Of a DNA stretch of 64,000 nucleotides, positions 20,878 to 31,355 are shown piece after piece. The position numbers and the translations under genes are program-made. Source of the stretch: Lactuca virosa (lineage: Eukaryota > Streptophyta > Magnoliopsida > Asterales > Asteraceae); contig CAKMRJ010003334.1 of the NCBI GenBank assembly GCA_928212115.1, positions 102,019,650 to 102,083,649 on the forward strand, in the 5' to 3' direction. The notes below the pieces were generated by a model. That model had not been told where the DNA came from and ran no database searches. It worked only from the letters and a program-made list of their open reading frames with translations. How positions within the stretch are numbered: the first letter of the stretch is position 1; the number at the start of each line of letters is the position of its first letter.

Positions 20878-21662
20878 GCTGAGTCAGCCTCTGGTTTTGT
20901 GTCCCGAACTTGAAAAATCCGTAACTTTCGCGTACGAGCTTCGATTTTGACGTTCTTTATATGCACGCGTAGGTGTGAAAAGGCTCTACAACTCTCATTT
21001 AGACTCCGTCGGCTAATTTTGAATTTATTTTTATTATATTACTTTTAACAGGCCGGGCCTGGACAAGTCCGTTTAAATTCCATAACTCCTTCATCTGATG
21101 TCCATTTTCGTCAGACTGTTTACTATTGTACTCCTATTGTCGGGGTCTTCAATTTACGTTTAGGTTGTGTCGGCTAAAGACCGCTCGATCTCTATTTCGA
21201 GTTTTTAGCTGTTTACTGCTAGGTCAGAAACTTCGAAAAATCATAACTTCCTCATACAAAGTCAGATTTGGGCGTTCTTTTTATGTATGTTTACGGTTTA
21301 ATGATATCTACGACTTTCATTTAGATACTTAAGGCTAAAAAGTATTTTATCGGAATTTCGTATTTTACGCTTAACAGTGTTTTGTCGGTTTTGTTGCGGA
21401 TCTTCGATTGGTCATAACTCCTTCGTTATAACTCGGATTTTAATGTTCTTTATGTTTTTGGAAACCTTGTTACGATATCTACCACTTAGTACACTCAAAG
21501 TGAGACTTTCAAAAATTTCATTTTTGATGTTATATTAATTAATCCACAAAGGGTTTATCATATTTGACTTTTAGTCGTTACATTGACCTGAAATATCGGG
21601 TTGTTACATGACTGGTGAATTCCGATGTAGGTCTGTAGAAAATTGTTTTCTTTCTCTATCTG

Positions 21663-21935
21663 TCTGTTAGTCATATGTTACCTCCTCTGCGTGACTCAAA
21701 ATCCGACCTGGACTCTAACATATGCAATTTTATTTCTTTGCATCCTCTATCTATGCAATTCTTTCTATCTGTTAGCCATATACTGTCTCCTTTGCGTGAC
21801 TCACAATCCGACCTGGTATATAGTATATGCACCATTCTACTTCTCAATCCCTCTAAAACTTCAGTTAGTCATATGTTCCACCCTCTGCGTGATTGGAAGA
21901 GATCCGACCTGGTTGAATAGCATATGCATTTTAAA
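21663..21935 (+). repeat. Three ~100-bp repeats with facing CATATG words, spacer of element A
   Basis: Units begin at 21663, 21768 and 21861. Each reads TCTGTTAGNCATATG, then CTCTGCGTGACTCA-like text, then ATCCGACCTGG and a closing CATATGC. Within a unit the opening and closing CATATG words can pair. An open frame crossing it (21643-22125) is repeat-driven and not supported as a gene. Confidence 0.75.
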
Positions 21936-22595
21936 TCTATCTTATCTCTTAATGATTGTCTGCTCACCCGATGTAAGGAGTATTCTGGAAGTCCCTGATT
22001 ACTGGAGCATATCAGGAAGCGGGAAACATGTTACAGTACAATTAAAATTGAACACTCACAGATTGTCTATAGATCTCGCTGCTAAATTTAGATGGACAAC
22101 AATATCCCTGGTCGTCGTCAGCTGAATGGTCCTTAAGATATAGTATCTAGGAACTTAGGATCACTTTTTCTTATAATTAATAGTATGTGCTAATTTTGTC
22201 ACAATTTTTCGTGTTTAAGTGGACCACAATACCGGCGATCAACCAGACAAAGACTTGAAGATAGACGGTACCGACAAGTGTAGTAAGGCTGTCTAACAAC
22301 TTTGATCCCAGTGTCACAAGATAATTTTCAGTGAATTTTGAGATAAATTTTGTCTGTGTTTATTCTAATTTTATTTTTATTTTTATTTTATTTTAATTTT
22401 ATTTTTATAATTGTCAAAAATTTAATTTTTAAATCTTTTAATTCTTAAATTTTAGAAATTAGTTTATTTTATTTTTAGTTTAATTTTAATTTTATTTTTA
22501 TTTTAATATCCTCAAAAAGTTTTACTTTTGAAAATTTAATCAGGATTTGGACTGTGCATAATACTATGTGGGAGACAGGTAAAATTCAAGGGAGG
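21936..22595 (+). other. Spacer upstream of the third gene of element A
   Basis: No gene. From 22350 to 22510 it is a TTTTATTTTAATTTT-type low-complexity run. The last 60 bp lead into the TATA box at 22596. Confidence 0.5.
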
Positions 22596-22603
22596 TATAA
22601 AAG
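22596..22603 (+). promoter_or_regulatory. Internal TATA box before the third gene of element A
   Basis: GGTATAAAAGG is followed 20-80 bp later by a strongly pyrimidine-rich leader (TCACCTTCCCCTCTCCC, CTCTTTCTCTCTCTACTCTC), as in ordinary plant genes. It is 134 bp upstream of a candidate splice donor. Elements B (42701) and C (57054) have a TATA box at the equivalent place, which makes chance less likely. Confidence 0.55.
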
Positions 22604-22736
22604 GTGGAGTTTACTGTTGTAAACCCTTTTCACCTTCCCCTCTCCCTTTACAGCCGCAAACTCTTTCTCTCTCTACTCTCTCTCATCCTCGAAATTTTTG
22701 TGAAGATTTTGCGAAATCAGTTAGTCCACTTCGAAG

Positions 22737-23131
22737 GTATGCTAAAACCGACTGGGGAAAAGCTATTTGTTCATCGATTCGACTGAAACTGGAGGATTAA
22801 TCGTCGTTTATGTGTTCGTCGGCGTTTACGGTTTGGGGAGGGTTTACGGTTTGGGGAGATTCAAGAACCGTAAACTCCTTTTGGGCTTACGACCGTAAAC
22901 TCCTCTGAGTTTACGACCGTAAACTCAGTTTACGGTCAGGTGACCATTGCAATGGGTTTACGGCCGTAAACCCACTTTGGACCGTAAACTCCTTTTTGAC
23001 CAATATTGACCGTAAACTCAATTTTTTGATCAAATTTTTTTTAAGGCCAAAATAAAATTGTTTAATTAAGAAAACTTAAAGCTTTAATTGCTTAAATACT
23101 TTGTTTTCTTACTTGGCCTGGTTTAGTGCAG
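22737..23131 (+). other. Candidate leader intron of the third gene of element A, 395 bp
   Basis: The donor reads CGAAG|GTATGC (22736/22737). The acceptor reads TTTAGTGCAG (ending 23131) preceded by the T-rich TTTGTTTTCTTACTTGG. The ATG of the third gene lies four bases after the acceptor. The intron is T-rich and holds several GTTTACG-NN-CGTAAAC palindromes (22909-22924 and 22956-22971, the latter extended by GGG/CCC) plus single half-sites. Not proven; no transcript evidence is available. Confidence 0.5.
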
Positions 23132-23135
23132 ATCA

Positions 23136-25900
23136 ATGGCGAGTCTTAAGTTTGCTGACATGCATAACCTGGCAATTGTGTTGGATGAACCTCCTGTTGC
23201 TCATGGAGATTTCAGATCAATGATCTACAGACTAAGAGAATGCTGCATGGCATGTGCCATCACTGTGAATCCAACCATTTATCAGAACATTGTCAGGGAG
23301 TTCTGGCAGACGGCCAAGATGTCAAAAGACAATGGTGCGTTCGTTGTTAAAGCTGTGGTTAAAGGATGCAAGATCATAATCACTGAGCAGTATATCAGAG
23401 AAACATTGTTGATCAATGATCAACCCGATTTTCCTACTGAAATTGGGATTGATGATGTTCAAAAGGTTCTCAAAAGGATGGGATATGAGGGCATCTACCC
23501 TCCCACGGTGAAGAAGCTTCTGCCTCCCTACTGGAGATTTTTGGCGCATGTGTTCGTGAGCTGTATCTCAGGAAGGAGATCAGGAGCTGATGAAATCTCT
23601 CTCAGGAACACAGGGGCTATCGTTTCACTGGCTGCTGGCATCAAATTCAACTTCTCAAAGTTCATTTTGGATGAGTTCTTGGTAAATATCAACGCTATAA
23701 GCCGGGAGACCAGAGATGCATTCTTGCTATATCCGAGATTTATTCAGACGTTCATCGACAACCAATTCCCAGAGATGATCAAAGATGGTGACAAGCTGGA
23801 TATAAAGTCATTGGGCCCGCACACGATTGGTCTCATTAAGCAGAATCGAAAGGGAAAAGTCGTCTTCCAAGGCTTACATCCTCTCGTGAAATTCGGGAAA
23901 TTTGCTGAAATAGATGAATCTTCCGAATCTCATGGAATGTCTAACAAGATGTCTTCTTATCCCACTTCCTCCGAGAGAGTTGTTTCTGAAGATGTCATCA
24001 CAGTTTCAGATCATGATGAAGAAGAAACTCCAGCTGCTAATGCTCAAGTAGCTAAGGAACACGAATTGACATCTGTTCAAGTACAAGGAGATTACAATGA
24101 GGGGTCTGGAACAGAGACTAATTTGTACGAAGGCCTCGACCTCACAGGATTCGATAACAATGAAATTCCTCTCAACTTCGGTAGCAATGAAGATTTCATG
24201 ACCGGTGTAAACCTCAACACACTGCTTGAAAATATCGATGAAGTTGCTCATCCAGCAACGGAGATAAGGGAAAAAGAAGACGTTCTCGAAACCACGCCTA
24301 CTCCTACCAATCCAACGACGGAAATAGCAATTCCTATGGTGACAGTATCAGGGATTCCTCCCCTTGATGTTGCTTTACCTACTTCTGAGCCATTGGAAAG
24401 TGATCATACAACTACACAAAAAGACGAAGACTTGACCCTAGACAGGGAATTCTTGATTCGAGTTCACTTCAAAGTTTTACAGCTCCACTAACAACAACTC
24501 CATTTATCATCTCATCTGAACCTATCAGTGAAGGTCCTAGTACCTTCTATGAAGCTGGTGGATCTTCCTTCCCCACGGATTTCTCTCCTCCCAGGCCAGA
24601 GCATGATGCTGCCTCGGTTAAGTTAGCCAGGTTTTTGGCCAGAGAACAACTCACAACGCCTCCCTCACATGGCAAAGGAATTTCTATTGGGGGTGGCAGC
24701 TCTGGAGAAGAGAATCCTTCACTTCTTGGACTCCAGAAAGAGATCGATGCTCTGAATCAGAAAAATGTTGATTTAGATCAGAGAAATATTGAGCTGGATA
24801 TCAAGGTCGCAGACCTTTAGACTGAGGATACAAAGCTCAATATTCAAGTGGCCGAATTTATCGAAGACAAAGCTCTGAAGTCGAAGCAAATTACTGACCT
24901 TCAGATGCATTTCGGCCTGTTGACCGCCAGCTACTACGATCTTAAAAAGAAGCTGGAAGAAAACTTTGGCGACAAATTCAAGTCATCTGTTGACGAGCCA
25001 AAGATCTATCTTCCTGATCAAGATACTCCCATAGTTCCACAACCTACAAGGACGACCACCGTCGTTAATCGCTTTGAGAAAGAACCGGCTCAGGCTCCAA
25101 GTATAATGGCATTAAAACGCGCTAAATTGGCCAAGTCAGCTGAAAAGGGTCAACTTCTATTCAAAAGGAGCGCAGATCATAATGCCCCCTAGGATCAACA
25201 AAAGATCACCGTTACGGATCTGGGCGAACATCGTTTCAGAGACGTTTATGGTGATAGGTCAGGAATCATCTCGTGGGGATTCCATGACACTATGAATATG
25301 TTTATGGTGAGAAGAAAGAGCGGCAATACTGAATTATACAAAGATGCTCACGATTTTCATTCCTTTACCAGGATTGATCTTACAGAGCTGTCTAAAGCTC
25401 CTTTCTCAAATCCATCAAACAATCCCAGGGCGACTCAGTTCAAATCATTTTTGGAAGATCAAGTAGCTAAGGGTTTCCCTTCAATGAAGACTGCAGAGTC
25501 TATTATCAAGATTTATCCTAGCGTCATTGATCCCAAAACAAGTCAGCCTCTTCGATCAGTGAAGTGGCCCGCTACTGCTCAACTAAAGCAGGTTCCCGTT
25601 CTTCAAAATTATCCAGATGGATCTCTCGCATCCATTCAATACTGGGTGTTTGATGAATCTGCTGCAGCTGCTGTCATCAAGCTTAAAGACGATTGTATCC
25701 GTTTGTATGACAAGAGGGATTTGCTTCAATTTGGCAAGTGGGACATACATCAGCTCTCCATTCTTCAGATCACGGTGGCTGAAGACATTTTTGAGCCCAT
25801 TGCAAAGGAAAACAATTCGATGGTTGCTGAGATTATCGAGAAGGAGATGTGGAACGGAGCTATGGGAAAATCTGATGTGCTGGTGGTCGACAAAAGCTGA
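23136..25900 (+). pseudogene. Third (post-pol) gene of element A: uncharacterised hydrophilic coiled-coil protein
   Basis: The ATG at 23136 (ATCAATGG, right after a candidate splice acceptor) opens 451 codons; after a frameshift near 24447 the reading continues in another frame to 25900 with TAG stops at 24818 and 25190. Order over ~920 residues: a conserved N-terminal domain (about 40-250) with ITVNPTIYQ, a MGY motif, LPPYWRFLAH and CISGRRSGAD; an acidic/Ser-Thr linker; a heptad coiled coil (LQKEIDALNQKNVDLDQRN and on); and a C-terminal domain (VRRKSGNTELY, FTRIDLTEL, PFSNP). Elements B and C have counterparts in the same place. I see no signal peptide or membrane helix, unlike a viral envelope. 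I recall similar unnamed proteins annotated in composite genomes, but its function is unknown and I assign none. Confidence 0.7.
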
Positions 25901-25919
25901 GTCCAAGCTAGCACCAAAC

Positions 25920-26149
25920 CCCGTTGACGGTCGTAAACCCTGTTTGCGGTCTTGTCTAGTATAAATAGCGGAGGTATAGGTATATGTGTAGTTGTTGATG
26001 CCATTGCGTTTACAGAGTGTTCCATCGAGTTGTACCTGACGTTTTTCTGAATATAAACGTGTGCAAGCTCGATTTCTTTTTTTCTTATTCTTCTATCTGT
26101 GATTGTTTGTTGCTTGATCATTCGTAAAGATCCTTTTCAGGACCTTACA
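25920..26149 (+). repeat. 3' LTR of element A, lacking its first ~280 bp
   Basis: It matches 11487-11714 from the last palindrome through the end CTTACA. The LTR start and the polypurine tract that should precede it are missing; the third-gene stop is only ~20 bp upstream. The TATA box here is TATAAATA (25960-25967). Directly after its end, at 26150, the middle of element B's LTR begins. Confidence 0.85.
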
Positions 26150-26353
26150 TTACTAGTTAAGATGCATGCATGCATCGTGTATTAGTTAATCGTGTCATTG
26201 TAAACCCTACATAGCCTCTACAGTAGCAGTTCTTTATCGAGCTCTTTTGAGGCTGTGACTTTTAATCATTCGACACATTCTTGATTCATATTCTATGTTT
26301 GGTTGGTTTTTCCTGTTTGAATCTATTCGATCTTTAGAGTTTTAATCTCAACA
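26150..26353 (+). repeat. 5' LTR fragment of element B (3' portion only)
   Basis: It ends TCTCAACA one base before the primer-binding site. Its start is missing: the sequence begins at a GATGCATGCATGCATC palindrome (26160-26175) abutting the 3' LTR of A. An inverted, diverged copy lies at 46420-46650. Confidence 0.75.
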
Positions 26354-26354
26354 A

Positions 26355-26367
26355 TTGGTATCAGAGC
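26355..26367 (+). other. Primer-binding site of element B (initiator tRNA-Met)
   Basis: TTGGTATCAGAGC lies one base after the LTR end, the same as in element A. Confidence 0.9.
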
Positions 26368-26547
26368 AGGAGATTGTGCAATTTATTCACATCTCTTTTG
26401 TTAAAAGAGTTTTTAGGGTTTCCGCTACTATTGAATCTGGGTCGGACGTCATCATTGTTGTCGACGCTGATCTTTGATCTTTATATTACCAAAAAACTAC
26501 TTTAGTTTACACATCTGATTCATACAGGTTTTAATCGATCTTTAAAC

Positions 26548-29500
26548 ATGTCAGACAATTCTCATGTTAACTCCATAAATCTTTCAAGCAGTATTGGATC
26601 TACAACCAGAATCCCTATTCTTTTCCCCAGTGATTATGAAGTGTGGGTGTTGCACGTTTAAGATTACGTCCTAGGGCTTGAAGATAATGGCTATCTGATA
26701 TGGGAAGCCATTACTGTCCAGACGTTTGCTCATACAGGAACAAGAAGAGAAGTTAAAACTCAATCCGACTACAACAAGCTTCTTCTTGATGTAAAAGACA
26801 TACCACAAGATGAGAAGGATAAGCTGATAAGCAACATTAAAGCGATGAGGATCATCAACTTTGCTTTGCCACCAGACACTTTTCGTTTGGTGAGTTCATG
26901 CGACACAACAAAATCCATCTGGGATAGGCTCAAGGAACTATACTCAAGTGATGCTGATCTTGAGAATTCTACTCAAACTCTACTGATTTTAGATTTTGGA
27001 GCCTTGGTATAAAACCTTGAAGAGAGTCTAGATCAAACTTTTAATCGCTATAATCATCTTCTCAGTAGGATGACGAAGCACAAGATTGGACGTGAACTAA
27101 TTGAGCAAAAAGTCACATTCATGAACAGGCTAAGATCTAAATGGAAGGTTGTAGTTTCTACTATAAAAGCACATGAGCAGTTTAAGAACTACACGCTGGC
27201 AAAGCTTGTTGGAATACTGAGGTCACATGAAGATGAAGTGACGAAAGAGGGGAAGTTAGTTTCTGGGATGGGATTAATGGCCCTTGTTGCGAAGGGTAAA
27301 AAGGTTGTAGATGATGATGGTTTAGAATCTGATCTCTCCGATTGTGAACTTTCTAAGGAGGAATTTGCTATGATGGTGTCTAATCCAAAGAGATTCGCTA
27401 AGAAGAACTTCAGTCGCAACAAAAACCGAAACTGGCAGGGCAGTTATAGCTCTGAAAAGGTAAAGGAAGAGAGTGCGAATAACTCTCAGAAAGAAGAAGC
27501 GAAGAAGGATAAAAAGCTTGTAGAGGACTCCGGCTGTGATTGTAATTACTGTCATGGAAAAAACCATTTAGCCAAAAAATGCATGCTGAGAAGAATGAAC
27601 GAGAAGAAGGAGGGAGAGGATGACGAGACATACTATCTCCGAAAGCTGGAGGAGATCAAAAAGAAGAAGAATGCTGATAACACCATGCCTGCTTTGATTG
27701 TACAGGAAAACAAAGTTCAAGATGAGTTTGGTAGAGTCGAGGTCTGGTCGATTCACTCTGAAGATGAAGAGGTTCGCAAACCTACTGATGGAAGGAGCTT
27801 CGTGGCGAAGGATGAAGTTTCTCAGTTTAATGGAAGGTGTTTTACGGTTACCAAAGAAGTGTCAGCTATGAGGGGTTATGCAACTGATGGTGGACATATC
27901 GTTGATATATGTTTCACTGCGAAACCAGTTCTTGAGCAGATAAGCAAGTGCGAGCAGGTGATCAACAAGGTAAACTCTATTCTTGACTCTCTGAATATAC
28001 ATGTTTCTAGATATGAAACTGAATTGAACGACTTAAAATACACATTTTCAAGTTTCATTGATAGTCTAAAACGAACTCGTTTAATAAATTCTAACTTAAC
28101 CGATTAACTCGGCAGGGTTTCGTCAAAGAGTGAAGAGAGACGTATATGGATTGAAAACTTGGAGTTGGATTTGTCTAGATCTAGGGATGAGTTAATCTAT
28201 TTCCAAAGAGATAATTTGATGCTTTTGAAACAAAGAAACATATTTTTTTAAATGCTAAAAGGCTTTATTTCAACATCACCCAGTTACATCTTGATTGTGA
28301 GATTGGTAAGAAAATTCAAAAAATGATTTTGCCATTCCTTGAATTAAAAGAGGATGAAATAGATGCTGACTGCTACAGGTGCGAATCCATCGTCTCATCA
28401 GACGAAGTTTCGGATGCATACGGAGTAGGACCGGACAAAATTGAATCCTACATACAGTCCAAAGATCACAAAAATATGTTGAAAAAGCTTTTGGATGAAA
28501 ATGACAACGAGAAAATTAAATCTGATACTACACATAATTTTAACTCACTAAACACTAAGTTGAGTTCAGAAAATAAACTTAATGTTGAAAATACATCTGA
28601 ATTCGACGATGACAGTGATATGAGTGAAATATCTGTGGAAGATGAGGTTGATTGCTCTGAATTTGTTAAAAACGAACCTAAACCTGCGAAAGTCTTAATT
28701 TCTGAAAATTCAGTAGAGTTTGCACGTTTTTCTGAAGTTAAATCCAAAATTTTAAAAGAAAAAGTAAACATTTTTCCAAAGGTTTAAACTGTTCCCAACC
28801 AAGTTTTCGCAACCAAGGGGCTGAATAAAAATCAGACAGCAGAACTAACGTCTATGGTCGAAGACGACAATAAAGATGGCTCTGATGAATTTTTCTGGTC
28901 AGCCCCAATCGACAATGCAGACGAAACCAAAGGTCTATCTGAAATGACCTCTTGGAAAACGAAGTACAAATAGGTAGCAGAACCACTGAATAAAGTCAAC
29001 TCAATCTATGAAAAGGGGAGTCCAAGTGGAACTAAGAACGTTCCAAGTGACACATCGTCTGTTCGGACCGAGACCCCTACCAGAAAGCCAAGACCTAGGA
29101 CTAGTATTCACAAATCCTCTAAGCAGTTCGCATCTCAAAAACGCCAAAGGAATGCTACATATAACAAAATCCTCAAGGAAAGAAAGTAGTTCTGGCAATC
29201 TAAGAATCCCTATTTGTTCATAAAGAAAGTCAATCCAAATGCGAAAGTCTCTTCACCTGCGAAACCTAAGAACTTTCAACGAAATCAGTCTCCACGGGTT
29301 TCGAATTAAAAAGTTTTTCAAAAGCCATCCTTTTCAAATCATGCGAAACATGTGCAGAAAACCAAATCTCACTTCTCTCCTAACACGAATGTTTCACATT
29401 CAGCCAAGACATCGCAAGATGTTAAAGGCAAAGGAAAGATGGTTTCAGAGCCTAAAGTTCCTCTCAAAAGATCTGAAACTAATCAAAAGAAAATTGAGAA

Positions 29501-29720
29501 GAAAGCTATCAAACAACAGATCCAAAATAAGCAAAGGAAAATATCCACAAAGGATAAGAACCTAAAAGATAATAGGATCACTGTTTTTCAAATTGAAAGA
29601 AAAGATAACACCACCTTGGTCAAAAGATCATATTTAGTTGATGTTGCTATTACTTTTCTTGTGAAAGTCTCATGGGGAGCCAAACAACTTTGGGTTCCTA
29701 AATCTATTTTATTTTTGTAG
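26548..29720 (+). pseudogene. Copia gag of element B with CCHC knuckle, broken
   Basis: The start ATG at 26548 (MSDNSHVNSIN) leads into a UBN2-type capsid: IPILFPSDYEVW, FALPPDTFRLVSSCDTTKSIWDRL, FNRYNHLLSRM, FMNRLRSKWKVVV. In-frame stops occur at 26659 and 27010. The zinc knuckle CNYCHGKNHLAKKC lies near 27540. The frame stops at 28105; the rest (about 28110-29720) is in another frame with further stops: a coiled-coil region, an acidic segment (DDDSDMSEISVEDEVDC), a very basic segment (KKIEKKAIKQQIQNKQRK) and the end WVPKSILFL-stop at 29718. The layout matches the gag of element A apart from a second knuckle, which I do not find here. No full product is possible. Confidence 0.85.
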
Positions 29721-31355
29721 GTGATTCGTGACGAGCAGTTTGACTCCGAATGGTATATAGATAGTGGTGCTCGCGTCACATGACACGGAGAAAGGAATAA
29801 CTACGAAAGTTTAGAGCACCGAAGGATGGAGGAAGAGTGAAGTACGGCAACACTTCACTTGGTGAAATCAAGGGTTATGGGATGATAACAAATGGAGAGT
29901 TTTCAATTCGCAAAGTTGCGTATATGGAAGGACTGCAACACAACCTCACTAGTGTTTCGTAGTTAGTGGTAGGTACATGATTAAAAGTTTAATTCGACGA
30001 CGAAGGGTCATAACTCATCGAAAAGAAGACTAAATCAGTGCTCCTAAGTCAAAGCGCAAAGGAGAAATGTATCCACTCAATCTGAACCCCATCAAAGGGA
30101 AGCCTTCCATCTGCCTACTTATGAAAGCTTCTACTGATGATAGCTGGCTATGGCGTAGACAACTCTCGCATCTAAATTTCAAAGACATCAACAAACTGGT
30201 TCTTGGTGATCATGTGCGAGGTCTTCCACTACTGAATTTTGATAAAGTACATTTGTGTGCAGCCTGCAAAATGGGGAAGTAGAGCAGGAAGAGTCATCCA
30301 ACAATTGTGAATACGAAAGCCATCGAACCACTTGAACTTTTGCACATTGACCTTTGTGGTCCTTCTGCAATTGAAAGCATTGGTGGTAATAAGTATATTC
30401 TTGTTATTATAGATGATTTTTCAAGATTCATTAGGGTGTACTTTCTTAAGAAGAAATCTGAAGCCACTCCAAAGCTCAAGGACTTCATAAAGCAGATCGA
30501 GATACAACTACGAAAGCTGGTTTGCAATATTCGCAGTGACAACGGTTTGGAGTTTAAAAACCAAGTGTCTGAAGAATTCCTTACTGAAAAAGGAGTAACT
30601 CATAATTTCTCTACTCCTTATATTCCATAACAAAAGGGGGTCGTTGAAAGGCGAAACTGCTTGTTGTGCGAGGTTGCGAGAACCATGTTGTCATTCGCAA
30701 AATCACTCCACCCTTAATTAGCATTTCTCTGTCACTCCCTATGAGATTATCAATAATCGCAAACCTAATGTCAAGTTTTTCCATGAGTTTGGTTCTAGGT
30801 GCTTCATCTTCAATTCTAAGGAGCAAAGGAACAAATTCGATGTGAACTCTGACGAAGGTATTTTCTTGGGGTATTCTCTGACTTCTAAGGCATACAGGGT
30901 TCTCAACAAAAAGTCCAAAAAAGATAGAATAAACCTACTATCTCACATTCAATGACAATTATTTGAAGAAGTTTCAGAAGAATGAAAATCAATCAAAGGA
31001 GATCTTTCCCGAAACGAATCTGGTTACCATTCCACTCTCCAATCTCTATGTAGAGTTCATGAACTTATTCAACGAGCCAGAAAAGGCCATCTCCTCAGAA
31101 TCCAAAGCAGCAGACAACAAGGAAGACGAACAAAAGAAAATCATTGATGACACTGCGAAAGATATGGAACACGAACACCCCACTCCAAAAGACTCTGAAA
31201 ATCCATCTCAATCCCAAGATGCGAATGCTACACCGCATGGGGAGGGTTCTACATCAACATCCACACCTGATGCACCTGTGCAGGGGGGCATTCAACTATT
31301 TCAGAGACCCACAAAAGTCCTCTCCAGGGGAGAATCCAATTCCGAATGAAGAAGA
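29721..31355 (+). pseudogene. Protease-integrase part of element B pol, broken
   Basis: The protease motif WYIDSGARVT is just downstream of the WVPKS-TTTTTGTAG junction and keeps DSG, but a TGA replaces the residue after VT. The region 29800-30060 has many stops and frame changes. Pre-integrase: WLWRRQLSHLNF and CAACKMGK (30140-30280). Integrase: first catalytic Asp in IDLCGPSA, second in RSDNGLEF, Glu in VVERRNC, with a stop at 30628. Then a deletion near 30710 removes the helix region before the TPYEIINNRKP-like text. A Ser/Pro/acid linker (30963-31349) would lead to RT but is cut by element G at 31356. Decay is heavy and no activity is expected. Confidence 0.85.

Larger units (their letters stand above)
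19124..21608 (-). mobile_element. Solo LTR of a Ty3/gypsy element, 2485 bp, TSD TGACT
   Basis: The plus strand starts TGTCACACCCCC (19124) and ends GGGTTGTTACA (21608). The 5 bp on each side are identical (TGACT at 19119-19123 and 21609-21613). There is no internal region, so this is a solo LTR left by recombination between two LTRs. A minus-strand TATAAATA at 20739-20746 gives minus orientation. Its ends resemble those of the solo LTR 60371-63265 and of element E. It sits in the spacer between pol and the third gene of element A and so is younger than A. Confidence 0.92.
11208..26149 (+). mobile_element. Element A: SIRE-like Ty1/copia retrotransposon with a third gene, plus strand
   Basis: Order: 5' LTR (11208-11714), primer-binding site, palindrome-rich leader, gag with two CCHC knuckles, protease-integrase-RT-RNase H, a spacer holding a nested gypsy solo LTR, an internal TATA box, a candidate leader intron, a third gene, and a 3' LTR whose first ~280 bp are missing. 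The left flank is CCACC and the right flank TTACT, so no target-site duplication matches and one side has been rearranged. Domain order (integrase before RT) proves copia. RT wording (YVDDIIFGS, FLGLQVKQ, NPVQHSKTKHIDI) and the extra gene point to the SIRE lineage, from family knowledge. Confidence 0.85.

Noticed and set aside
21643..22125. 160-codon open frame before the third gene of element A
   Set aside because: It crosses repeat units and low-complexity sequence and has no recognisable domain; repeat-driven.
22604..22786. 60-codon frame starting just after the internal TATA box of element A
   Set aside because: It lies in the CT-rich leader and runs through the candidate splice donor; more likely untranslated leader. 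A short upstream ORF cannot be excluded.
23136..24491. Third gene as a host synaptobrevin/longin-like gene
   Set aside because: I recall such database labels for similar proteins, but I see no longin or SNARE features, and the position after pol in three elements shows it is element-encoded.
23136..25900. Third gene as a viral envelope gene
   Set aside because: No signal peptide, cleavage site or membrane helix seen; strongly hydrophilic with coiled coil.
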